Part shown: positions 17,581-25,911 of the stretch, piece by piece | Position numbering within the stretch: position 1 is the stretch's first letter | Layout of the letters: every line of letters starts with the position of its first letter | DNA from: Nitrosomonadales bacterium | GTDB lineage: Bacteria; Pseudomonadota; Gammaproteobacteria; Burkholderiales; SG8-39 | Direction of reading: 5' to 3' | DNA length: 43,852 nt | Assembly (NCBI GenBank): GCA_005240145.1 | Contig: SBAS01000097.1 | Coordinates: 1 to 43,852 of the forward strand | Notes under the pieces: generated by a model | What the model was told of the DNA's origin: nothing | The model's database searches: none | Seen by the model: only the letters and a program-made list of their open reading frames with translations | Program-made: the position numbers and the translations under genes

Positions 17581-18588
17581 TTACCGGACCTTGATCCGGT
17601 AGGTGACGATCTCGGTGGGTGAGGTCACCATGCTGAATGCGCCGCACAGCGCGATATCGCCACTTCCTTCGAGGCGCATCTCGCTGCCGCAGGTGAACTC
17701 CTTGCCGGATTCCCTGAGGCGCACGGAGGTTCCATTCTGGCTCAGGTTAACCAAATCAATCGCCGGGCCATCGCGCCAGACGATCTTGGCGTGCTTGCGC
17801 GAGACATAACCCAGAGGAACAATTACCTGGTTGTCGTTGCCGCGTCCGATGTTCACGTCGCCGTCCATCGGACGGAAGCGCTGCTCGACCCCCCCGAATT
17901 TCATGATCAGCACATAGGGCATGCCGGCCGCGACGGGCGCCTCGGGTTGCGTGGCAGGCGCGGGTCTCGGTGCCGGTGGCGGTGGAGGCGGTGCAACCGC
18001 GGCCGGCGGCGGCGTTTTGGGCTGGGGCGAGGGTGTGATGGCCGCCATCTTCGCCGTGATATCCGGCGCGAACGTGGCTCCCTGCACACGGAAGGCCGAA
18101 ACGCCCTCGATGCTGCCATGCGCCTCGATCGCTGGTTCCTTGACTGTACCGACCGCACTGACCAGGGCTTGATCGATGAGGATGCCGCCAGGGGGGCAGT
18201 TCTCCATCAGAATGCTGGCGGCGTTGACCGCATCGCCGGACACCCGGCCGGCGATCACCCTTACCGGACCGTAGGCCAGGCCGATCTTCGCCTTGACGAT
18301 CATTCCCGAGGCCGGATTCTCCTGCTGTGCGATCCGGTTCTGGATGCTTGCCGCCGCATCAAGCGCCGCCTTCGGGTCGGCGAAACTGCACAGCATGGCG
18401 TCACCCACGGTGTGCGTGACCACGCCGCGATGCGAAACCACCGCGTCCGTGATCACGGCCCTGGTCTGGCCGATCTGCTGGCCGCCGAACCATCCTTTCA
18501 GAGTGGCCGCCTGCGGCGTAGCGACCTTCGCCTCGTCGGTCCAGATCGCTGCGAACAGCAGGCCCTGCGCATTGCTGCGAATTTCCAT
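17581..18588 (-). CDS. Degenerate class III nucleotide cyclase domain fused to FHA domain
   Basis: The 335-residue protein has an N-terminal class III cyclase-like domain (about 1-170), a proline/alanine-rich linker (about 185-220) and a C-terminal FHA domain. In the cyclase part the first metal-binding aspartate position reads LFAAIWTDEAK where active enzymes have LFADI, while the second is kept (HTVGDAMLCSF), so catalysis is doubtful. The FHA phosphothreonine-binding set is present: NIGRGNDNQ, SRKHAKI and NLSQNGTSV. There is no signal peptide or membrane helix, so it is cytoplasmic. It is the last gene of the cytochrome block, 7 bp after the reductase gene. A regulatory or scaffolding role is inferred; its partner may be the cyclic-nucleotide-binding-like ferredoxin protein encoded at 25912-27639. 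Confidence 0.8.
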   Translation of the reverse strand: MEIRSNAQGLLFAAIWTDEAKVATPQAATLKGWFGGQQIGQTRAVITDAVVSHRGVVTHTVGDAMLCSFADPKAALDAAASIQNRIAQQENPASGMIVKAKIGLAYGPVRVIAGRVSGDAVNAASILMENCPPGGILIDQALVSAVGTVKEPAIEAHGSIEGVSAFRVQGATFAPDITAKMAAITPSPQPKTPPPAAVAPPPPPPAPRPAPATQPEAPVAAGMPYVLIMKFGGVEQRFRPMDGDVNIGRGNDNQVIVPLGYVSRKHAKIVWRDGPAIDLVNLSQNGTSVRLRESGKEFTCGSEMRLEGSGDIALCGAFSMVTSPTEIVTYRIKVR

Positions 18589-18595
18589 CAGCGGC

Positions 18596-19861
18596 TCATG
18601 CGTCGATGCTCAGTGCGGTCTTCGGCACCGAGATGCAGGTCAGGCAGCTGCCCTTGTCCACTGGCGCGCCCGGCGTCGACAGGTAGTTCACCTCGCCCTC
18701 GCGCACCGCTGTCGTGCAGGTGCCGCAATTGCCTGCGCGGCAACCTGAATCAATGTGAATCCCGTTCGCTTCCGCGAACTCGAGCAGCGAGCCGGCGCCC
18801 TGGGCCCAGACCAGCTTTTTCGCCGAACGCGTGAAGTTGAGTTCGAAACCCGGCGTGTTGGCGGCGGCGGGCCGTGTCGCCTGGGAGATTTTCTTCACGG
18901 AGGCGGGGCCGAAGGCCTCGAAGTGGATCCGGTCATCGGGGACGCCCCAGACGCCCAGGTCGCGTGTCAGCGCCTCCATCATCGGCGGCGGGCCGCAGAC
19001 GTAGAAGTCAAAATTGTTCACCTTCAGCACCCGCTTGAACAGCTCGACGCTCACTCGCTCGGCGTAATCGTAGTCCTCGCCCGCGCGGTCTCCGGGCAGG
19101 GGGTCGGAGTAGCACACGATGATGTGGATGTTCTCGTGCTGGGCGTCGAACTCGCGCAGGAAATCCCGCATCAAGTGCTCGCGTCCGTTGCGCACCCCGT
19201 AGAAGAACCATGCCTCGCGGTTGCCGGGCGCGGTAGCGATGTAGTTGAGCATGCTCAGCACCGGCGTCACGCCGACGCCGCCGCCGACCAGCACCACCGG
19301 GCCGCGGTGCTCGACGTCGAGGTGAAATTGCCCCGATGGCGCCTTCACATCGAGGAACTCGCCCACCTGGAGCTTATCGTGGAAGTGGCTGGAGGACAGG
19401 CCGGGTGGCGCTGTCGGCACGCTGGGCGGTGGCGGCAGGCGCTTTATAGTGACGCGGTAGTAATCGGTATGGCCCGGGCTGTCCGAAAGCGAATAGCAGC
19501 GCGTCACTTCACGCGTCTGGCCAGGGATCGCAAGGCGGAAAGTCAGGTACTGGCCCGGCAGGAACGCCGGCAGCGGCCGCCCGTCATGCGGCGCGAGGTA
19601 GAACGAGCAGACCGAATCGGCCTCCAGCACCTTGCCCTCGAGCCGGAACTTGCGGTAGCCGGCCCAGGCCTGGGCCTGGGCGCTCACCTGCGCCAGCGGC
19701 GCGCGCACCACTTCGAGCCGCGCGCGGAAAACCGCCTTCTCTTCCTCGTGCAGGTCGGCCAGCTGTCGCTGGCGGCGATAGGCCTCGAACAGCAGCACCC
19801 CGAGATATGTGGCGCCCAGCAGCGTCGCAACCAGGGCGACCGAATGTATCAGGATGGACAT
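18596..19861 (-). CDS. Membrane-anchored FAD/NAD(P)H reductase with C-terminal [2Fe-2S] domain
   Basis: A 421-residue oxidoreductase. An N-terminal membrane helix (about 5-25) is followed by a charged linker and a ferredoxin-reductase module: FAD motif TRCYSLSDSP, NAD-binding GPVVLVGGGVGVTPVLSML and the terminal CGPPPMME. The C-terminal plant-type ferredoxin domain has cluster cysteines at about 374, 379, 382 and 409 (SGCRAGNCGTC, then LTC). Such proteins move electrons between NAD(P)H and a one-electron carrier, as in HCR- or Hmp-type reductases. N-in topology is uncertain: a cytoplasmic catalytic part would let it feed the cytochromes encoded upstream. It lies 22 bp after the beta-barrel gene and 7 bp before the cyclase-FHA gene. 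Confidence 0.88.
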   Translation of the reverse strand: MSILIHSVALVATLLGATYLGVLLFEAYRRQRQLADLHEEEKAVFRARLEVVRAPLAQVSAQAQAWAGYRKFRLEGKVLEADSVCSFYLAPHDGRPLPAFLPGQYLTFRLAIPGQTREVTRCYSLSDSPGHTDYYRVTIKRLPPPPSVPTAPPGLSSSHFHDKLQVGEFLDVKAPSGQFHLDVEHRGPVVLVGGGVGVTPVLSMLNYIATAPGNREAWFFYGVRNGREHLMRDFLREFDAQHENIHIIVCYSDPLPGDRAGEDYDYAERVSVELFKRVLKVNNFDFYVCGPPPMMEALTRDLGVWGVPDDRIHFEAFGPASVKKISQATRPAAANTPGFELNFTRSAKKLVWAQGAGSLLEFAEANGIHIDSGCRAGNCGTCTTAVREGEVNYLSTPGAPVDKGSCLTCISVPKTALSIDA

Positions 19862-19883
19862 GCGTTACGCGTCGCGCCCCGGC

Positions 19884-21401
19884 CTAGAACTTGCGGCGGA
19901 TCTCAAAACGGACGCCGCCAACGTCCTTCAGGTTGGCACGGTCAGCCAGGACCAGGTCGGCACGGAAGATCCAGGCGCGGTCCAGCGAGTGCTGGTAGCG
20001 GATGCCCAGTGCGGTCTGGGCGCCGGTGATGGCGCGGTTGTTGACGTCGCCGTGCGGCCGGACCGTGCCGAGCTCTACCACCAGCTGGCGGCTCAGGTCG
20101 AACAGGTACTGGATGCCGAGCGCGCCGCCGTAAGTGTTGTTGGCCGTATCGTTCAGCCGCGGGAAGCCGGTGAGGCCGTCAGTCTCGAAATTGATGCCGG
20201 TGTTCTTCAGGATGCCGCCCGCGTCGGCGGCGCGCGCCACGGACTGCGGGCGGTCGTTGCCGTAGAACAGGTTCATGTATGGCACCAGCGTCAGCGGCTG
20301 GCGCGTGACGAGGGAATTCTCGATCAACAGCAGGGTGCCGTTGGCAGTCCGCCTCTGGCCCGCGACCGGATCCTGGCCCGTGTTGTGGATCACGCGCACG
20401 CTGTTGGATAGCCAGCCGCCGTAGCGGCGCGTGAACGCGACGGAAAAGTTGCGGTAGGCCTGGCCGAGGTTCGTGCCCTTGGGCTCGACGCGCGCCGCGC
20501 CGATTTCCCAGTAGCCCTGATTGGCCTCGATGAAAGCGGTCACCCCGAACACGCGGTTACTGGCGGTGGCATTGCCCGCCCCGTCGACGATGCCCGGTGT
20601 GTTGACGTTGTCCAGCCCGGCAAAGAACGTGACATCCACGTTCGAGATGTCGAGCAGCTTGCTGTTCTTGCCGGGCAGCGTGAAGGCGAATCCGCTGATC
20701 GCATCCTCGAGCCAGACGCCGTTCTGGAACAGCAACGGCATCTTGCCCGCGGCAAACGGCAGGTCGAAGCTCTGGTAGCGGTCGGTCCAGCCGCTCATCA
20801 TGGCGCCCAGGTCGCCCTCGAAGAACAGGGCATCGGCCTTCAGGTCGATGTTCACGTCGCAGCCCTTGCGGCCCGCGCTGCGCGATTCGCAGCGCGTGAA
20901 CTCGCCCTTGCGGTCGAGCGGCCGGAAGAACGCGTGGATGCGCTCGGTCCCGGTAAGCTTCCAATCCACGTCGAGGTTCAGGCGCGTCGCCAGCACGTTG
21001 AAAGAACGCGTGCCGTCGCTGTTGCGTGCGAAAGCGGTGCGCCAGTCGCCGTAGATCGCAAACGCGTGATCGGTCGGATTCTTGCGGCCAAGGCCGGTGC
21101 CGGAGGGCTGCAGCGGCCCGCCCTCGTAGATCGGCCGGCCAAGCTCGAGCATCGGCCTGGGATTGTGGACCTTGGACTTGCCGCCGTAGATCTTCAGCTG
21201 GTCGTCGACGCTGTAGGGCTTGTCTTCGTAGCTGGGGTCGGGCCCGAAGGCGTCGTTGGAATGCTTCGAGGGCGTCGCTTCGGGCGACATTCCCGGCTTG
21301 GCATCGGCCGGACCCGCGCCCTGGGCAGCGCCAGCCAGCGCCGTGAGCGCGGCCGCCGCGACGAGGCCGCGCCAGCCGGCAAGGTGCATCGCGGTGTTCA
21401 C
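19884..21401 (-). CDS. Outer-membrane beta-barrel (porin-like) protein of the cytochrome cluster
   Basis: The 505-residue product has a signal peptide (GLVAAAALTALAGAAQG) and then repeated amphipathic strands with aromatic girdles, such as RTAFARNSDGTRSFNVLATRL and NTYGGALGIQYLFDLSRQLV. It ends with a phenylalanine (VRFEIRRKF), the usual C-terminal signal for barrel assembly. I do not recognise a specific family. The GTG at 21399-21401 overlaps the stop of the pentahaem cytochrome gene by 4 bp (GTGA), which decides the start; an ATG four codons further in is the alternative. At 505 residues it is smaller than typical MtrB conduits of roughly 700. By context it could hold or reach a periplasmic cytochrome in the outer membrane, but that is inference. 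Confidence 0.75.
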   Translation of the reverse strand: MNTAMHLAGWRGLVAAAALTALAGAAQGAGPADAKPGMSPEATPSKHSNDAFGPDPSYEDKPYSVDDQLKIYGGKSKVHNPRPMLELGRPIYEGGPLQPSGTGLGRKNPTDHAFAIYGDWRTAFARNSDGTRSFNVLATRLNLDVDWKLTGTERIHAFFRPLDRKGEFTRCESRSAGRKGCDVNIDLKADALFFEGDLGAMMSGWTDRYQSFDLPFAAGKMPLLFQNGVWLEDAISGFAFTLPGKNSKLLDISNVDVTFFAGLDNVNTPGIVDGAGNATASNRVFGVTAFIEANQGYWEIGAARVEPKGTNLGQAYRNFSVAFTRRYGGWLSNSVRVIHNTGQDPVAGQRRTANGTLLLIENSLVTRQPLTLVPYMNLFYGNDRPQSVARAADAGGILKNTGINFETDGLTGFPRLNDTANNTYGGALGIQYLFDLSRQLVVELGTVRPHGDVNNRAITGAQTALGIRYQHSLDRAWIFRADLVLADRANLKDVGGVRFEIRRKF

Positions 21402-23213
21402 TTTTTCACCTCGAAGTCGACGCTGTAGGGATGGATGTCGAGCATCCATTCGTTCATCGAGCGCTCCATGTCGCGCGTGGCGCCCACGAACCGCATGAAG
21501 TAGATCGGTTCGGCCCGGCTGCGCAGGCGCACGGCGAGGCGGTACTTGCCGGGCTTGAGCATCGCATCGGCCGGCACCGTGTGGCTCGCCACGCGACTGC
21601 CCAGCGGCGGCAGTGAGCGCGACTCCATGCGCACGAAAGGCGGGTGGTTCATCACCGAGACCGGCTGGCTGGGTGGGCGCAGAAACGGGATCTGGTCGAT
21701 GTCGATGTTGACCGGCAGGTACATCTCGCGCTCTGTGCCCTTCACGTTGGTGGTGAGGAACTTGGTCTGAAGATTGAACAGCTGGCCGTCGTGCGGAATC
21801 TTGCCCGGGCGCACGTCGAGCGAATGCAGGTCCGCCATGTCGCCATTGCTGTCAACGTAGCCGCTTTCCCAGACACGCTTGCCGTCCGGCCCGATCAGCG
21901 CCACGTTGAGCCACAGTTCGGGCTGCGCGCCCAGCGATCCCGAAGGCAGGTTGTGCCCGGGATCGGTGTTGGTCACCTTGTAGGAGAAGCGCAGCGCCTG
22001 CCCAGCCTTGGCTTCGGCGGCGAAATACGGGCCGTCGACGCGCGAGCCGTTTTCCATCACCTGGCGGCGTTGCTCTTTCTTCTGTTCGAGAAGCTTGAGA
22101 TTGTCTTCGACCACGGACCAGGCCTTCTTTCGGTCCTCGACATCGGCCCACTCCTCGGGGAACTTCAATTTCAACTTGCCGGACTCGACCTTTTCCTCGA
22201 ATTCGTCGCTGCCCCACTTGGCGCGATAGTCGAATTTGAGCCAGCGCTCGACCGTCCATTCCTCGGTGCCTTCGGCGTTCTGGTGCGGGAAGATGCCCGG
22301 GTGCGCGATCGGGTAGCCCGGGCCATAGAAGGAATGGTTGGTGCGCTTGCGGTCCGGGTTGAGCGTCTTGCCATTGCGCATGCCGTCGGCAACCGGGCCC
22401 GTCGCATAGCCTTCGGCCTTGCCCGGCACCTTGCCCATGTGGCAGTCCTGGCAGGTGATGCCCTGCGCGCGCGCCGGCGAAGCCCGGTACTGGTCCCAGA
22501 CCACCTCAAGCTTGATGCCGAGGTTGACCGCGACCTGGTGGCAGGACATGCAGAATTCGGACTTCGAGAGTTGCTCGAACTTGACGGCCCGTGGTGTGGA
22601 TCTTGGTGCCGCGGCCCTTGTCATCGACCGCGACGTTGTAGCGGGCCGCGTTCTGCACCACGCTCGCCACGCCGGCGCCGCCGAAGGGGCCGTTCACCGC
22701 ATCATGGATCGTGCCCGGGACGATGCGGCGCTCGCCGTTCGCCTTGCCGTATTCCTCGTTAACGCGGTGGCAGCTCACGCAGGTGACGCCTTCGCGCGAG
22801 ACCTGGCTGCGCTTCCACAACGGCAGTTCGCGCGCCTCGTTCAGGGTGGTGCCCACGCTCATGTGGCAGCGGACGCAGAAGGTGCCGATGGTCGGCGCGA
22901 GCTCGGTGATCTTCTGCTCGAACTTGTGGAACATCGGAGAAATCCCGGCATAGGCGTGGTTGGAAACCCGCCATTCGTCGTAGATCTGCTGGTGGCAGCT
23001 GCCGCACTTGCTGGCACTCGGATAGCGGTCTTCCTCGAGTACTTTGGCATGGGCCGCGGGACCTGACGCCGCCTCGGGCGCCGCGCCGCGCGGCCCGCGC
23101 TGGGCCGCGGCCTCACCGGAAACGGCGAATGCCAGCAGCAGTACGACCAGGGGGCCCGCGAAGTCGCGCAGCACCTGGCTGCGGATCCTGCCGCTACCGA
23201 GCAGGCTGCTCAT
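21398..23213 (-). pseudogene. Pentahaem cytochrome c (c554-like), broken by a frameshift near 22592
   Basis: The gene is split over two frames. The 5' part (ATG at 23211-23213) has a hydrophobic export segment (about 18-37) and three CXXCH motifs (KCGSCH at 70, FCVRCH at 113, TCVSCH at 145) in a cytochrome-c554-like setting. After GTKIHT at about 22593 the sense moves to the next frame, which resumes with RAVKFEQLSKSEFCMSCH and TCQDCHMG (motifs four and five). A haem-free C-terminal region of about 300 residues follows, including TNTDPGHNLPSGSLG. Dropping a single base near 22592 restores a 604-residue protein. With no other damage, a sequencing or assembly error is quite likely. Its start overlaps the decahaem gene by 20 bp and its stop overlaps the barrel gene by 4 bp. 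Confidence 0.82.
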
Positions 23214-25032
23214 TCGGTAACCCCCTCTTTCTGAACCCCAAGTTGAAAGTATACGGCAAGTGGTACGCATGACAGACCTGGCATGCGGAATTCACTCGTC
23301 CCCCTTGGTGGCATTCTACGCAAGCTTGTTTCCGAATCCCAGCAAAGTTGCTCTGGTAAGGCTGGGGTTTGCCGGGTTTGGAATTGAAGTAGCGCGCATA
23401 GCCGGATTCAACGTTCAGTTCATGGCAGGTCTTGCAGCCGGCGTCCGGGTCAACCAAGCCCAAATGGGGCCCGTGGCTGTATTTTGAATACGGCGCCGGC
23501 TCGCGGCCAGCCCGCTTCCAGGCCAGCTCCGTGCGTTGGGCGGGCGCGTCCCGAAGGGCGGCGCCGTGGCACTTGCCGCAGGCACCGGGCGCGTCCTTGT
23601 CGAGCAGCGCTTCGAGCGCGTCGGCGGAAATCTGGCGGCGCCCCTTGTCCATGCCTCGCGCCGACGCCGAAACGTGCTCGATCCACGCCTTGAGCACCGG
23701 ATCGGCATGCCCTGAGGGGGCGTATATCAGCGCCGGCCGCCCCTCGGCGTTGTCGCGCACGGCCCAGCCGGGCGTTCCTTCCTTGCCACCTGCCGATGCG
23801 GTGCGCTTGGAGGACCAGGCCGACCCGATATCGCGCGCGGTCTGCGCGCCCAGCCCGGCGAACAGGGCCTCTGCGCTTTTTTTCCGGCCCGCATCCGTGC
23901 CCGCGGCCAGCCCGGCGAGGGCGTCGGTGCCGCCGCGCGCCATGGCCTGCCAGAGCCCGCCGAGCTTCTTCTTCGCCTCCTCCTCGTCGCCATCCTTGTC
24001 GAGGCCGAGCAGCACCGAGGATGGCCCGGTCATCTGAGCGGGCTCCAGCACCGTCAGCTCGCCGTTGGTTATTTCGCGAGCGTGGCAGCCGGCGCAGATC
24101 TTCTCGAAAGGCATCGGCGCGACTTCGCGGGTCGCGCCCTGCACGTTGTGGCAGGCAGTGCATTTTTTTCCTGCGGCAGCGGCGAACTCGGCCACCTGCT
24201 TGGAGCGCGCGAGAACCTTGGGATCGGTGAAGTGCTTGGCGGCATGTCGCGCGTGGTCGAAGTAGATCTGCCCCGGCCGGTCGTGCGGGTAGCGTTCGTT
24301 GAACGCCGGGTGTTTCGAGGCGAAATCGTCAAACGTACGCTGATGGCAGTTGCCGCAGACATGATCGGGAACCTGCGCCAGCTTGGCCGTCACGCCCTTG
24401 TGCTCGCTGTGGCAGCGCGAGCAGGAAATGGAGCCGATGTCCGGGCGCTTCGCGAACGTGGTGTTATGCACTTGCGCCGGCGGGCCGGCGAAGTCGTGGC
24501 AATCCAGGCACTGGGCGCTTGGGTCATTGGAGCGGAACGCCGCCGCGATCCAGCCGAGGGCGTCCTCGCGGTGGCCGGCGTGGCAGGCGGTGCAGCCGCG
24601 CTCGCGCGTGAAACCGGCATGCACGCTGGACAGGTTGCCAGCGTCGATGGCGAGCGGGTTGACGACCGAGGAGAGCATCGGATTGATCCCCGTCAGGACG
24701 ACGATCAGGAGCCCGAGCAACGCGAGGCCGGCGACGCGCCCGCGCCAGCGCCTCATGCTTCGGCGCGGCGCGCAGGGCGGGTGCCGGTGGGCGCAGGTGC
24801 CGTCCGGTTGAGCTCCGTACTCGCACTTACCTCCGGCGAGCTTGGGGCGCCGGCACTCCCAGCGGTCGCCGATGCGCGCTGGCGCGCACTCGGATTGGCC
24901 CTGGCATTGGCCGCCCGGCGCGGGCCCCTGCCAGCAAGGCTTGCGCCAGAGCCCTGCGCGCCCGCAACGGAACGGCTCGGCCGGACGGTCGTACGCGATA
25001 CGTTCGTGGCGGAAGCTGCGCTCGTTTTTCAC
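23194..25032 (-). CDS. Membrane-anchored decahaem cytochrome c with cysteine-rich N-terminus
   Basis: This 612-residue protein has ten CXXCH haem motifs: GCTACH, QCLDCH, SCSRCH, VCGNCH, KCTACH and ICAGCH, then after a charged haem-free stretch ACGKCH, GCKTCH, ACVECH and ACQVCH. One membrane helix (about 99-116) precedes them, so the haem part is periplasmic. Before the helix lies an unusual domain with cysteines at 23, 33, 43, 49 and 60, 70, 80, 87, two copies of a C-x9-C-x9-C-x5/6-C-AP unit. The GTG at 25030-25032 overlaps the cytochrome b stop by 4 bp and gives this N-terminus. The open frame continues far upstream, but there it is only shadow of the cytochrome b gene. It probably passes electrons from the membrane to the periplasm; I cannot name its exact family. 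Confidence 0.85.
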   Translation of the reverse strand: MKNERSFRHERIAYDRPAEPFRCGRAGLWRKPCWQGPAPGGQCQGQSECAPARIGDRWECRRPKLAGGKCEYGAQPDGTCAHRHPPCAPRRSMRRWRGRVAGLALLGLLIVVLTGINPMLSSVVNPLAIDAGNLSSVHAGFTRERGCTACHAGHREDALGWIAAAFRSNDPSAQCLDCHDFAGPPAQVHNTTFAKRPDIGSISCSRCHSEHKGVTAKLAQVPDHVCGNCHQRTFDDFASKHPAFNERYPHDRPGQIYFDHARHAAKHFTDPKVLARSKQVAEFAAAAGKKCTACHNVQGATREVAPMPFEKICAGCHAREITNGELTVLEPAQMTGPSSVLLGLDKDGDEEEAKKKLGGLWQAMARGGTDALAGLAAGTDAGRKKSAEALFAGLGAQTARDIGSAWSSKRTASAGGKEGTPGWAVRDNAEGRPALIYAPSGHADPVLKAWIEHVSASARGMDKGRRQISADALEALLDKDAPGACGKCHGAALRDAPAQRTELAWKRAGREPAPYSKYSHGPHLGLVDPDAGCKTCHELNVESGYARYFNSKPGKPQPYQSNFAGIRKQACVECHQGGRVNSACQVCHAYHLPYTFNLGFRKRGLPNEQPAR

Positions 25033-25901
25033 AGGGCGTAGACGTTGACGACCATCAGGTGCCAGAGCGCTAGCGCAAGGAGCAGCACCGCGGCAGGCAC
25101 GTGCACGAACAGCCAGATCTTGAGCGTGCCTTGCAGGGCATAGTGCACGTCGAGGCGACTCTTGCGCAGGGCAAGGTCTTCGATGCTGTCCAGGGCCTGC
25201 CGCTCGCGTTCGTTCACATAGCGATGCAGCGCGCTGACGTGCCCGCGGATCCAGCGCGCGCCGCGGTTGGAGCCGAACAGGTTGCCAAGGAGGAAACGCG
25301 GTCGCCAGAAATACCAGTCGAGCGATTCCGAGTAATAGCGCCCGAGGGTACTCGAGCCTGCCTCCCGCATTGCCTCGAGAATCAGGGCTTCGGTGCGTTC
25401 GCGCAGCGTGGCGATCTCCGCGGGTATGCGCTCGAAGACGACTTCGTCGCCCAGGTCGGTGAGCCGCCGGGGCAGCAGCCACTCGAGGAAATAGCCAAGG
25501 ATGCCGGAGAGGACGGTGGCGTAGAACGCGAGCGCGATCAGCTGCTCGTAGCGGCCGTGCGGCCACAGGCCGCCACTGTGCTGGAAGTAGAGCGGGATCG
25601 CCACAGCGCCCAGCGCGGCATGGGCGATCATCCACGCGCGCGCGGTGCCCAGAGGCAGCGCGGGCAGGCGCTTGCGGACGTTGAACGCGCCCAGCGCCAG
25701 CATCACCAGGAACAGCGCGTAGCCGGTGATCACCGCGCCCTGGCCCAGCCGGCGCTCGGCGCGATACGCCACCGCGGCCACCAGCAGCCAGAGCCCGATC
25801 GCGACGCCCCAATAAATGCCGAGTTGCAGCCAGGCGCGCCGTGTGTCGCGGTCCGGCAGCGGCGGCAGGAGGGATCTTGCCAGCGTCAGCAGAGCGCGCA
25901 T
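25029..25901 (-). CDS. Membrane cytochrome b-like protein with two 14-residue-spaced His pairs
   Basis: The 290-residue product has about five hydrophobic segments and a hydrophilic central region (about 145-255). Two helical regions each carry histidines 14 residues apart: His94 and His108 (MIAHAALGAVAIPLYFQH), and His267 and His281 (LFVHVPAAVLLLALALWH). In bc1-type cytochromes this 14-residue spacing places two b haems across the membrane, so a dihaem b subunit is inferred. It lies 10 bp after the ferredoxin-fusion gene and overlaps the decahaem gene by 4 bp, so it probably links the cytoplasmic ferredoxin to the periplasmic cytochromes, perhaps through quinone. I do not recognise a named family. 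Confidence 0.72.
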   Translation of the reverse strand: MRALLTLARSLLPPLPDRDTRRAWLQLGIYWGVAIGLWLLVAAVAYRAERRLGQGAVITGYALFLVMLALGAFNVRKRLPALPLGTARAWMIAHAALGAVAIPLYFQHSGGLWPHGRYEQLIALAFYATVLSGILGYFLEWLLPRRLTDLGDEVVFERIPAEIATLRERTEALILEAMREAGSSTLGRYYSESLDWYFWRPRFLLGNLFGSNRGARWIRGHVSALHRYVNERERQALDSIEDLALRKSRLDVHYALQGTLKIWLFVHVPAAVLLLALALWHLMVVNVYAL

Positions 25902-25911
25902 GCGCCTGGCC

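Noticed and set aside
25033-25812. The upstream extension of the decahaem cytochrome frame through the cytochrome b gene
   Set aside because: The extension is a shadow of the cytochrome b gene. The GTG at 25032 gives a sensible N-terminus and a 4-bp overlap.
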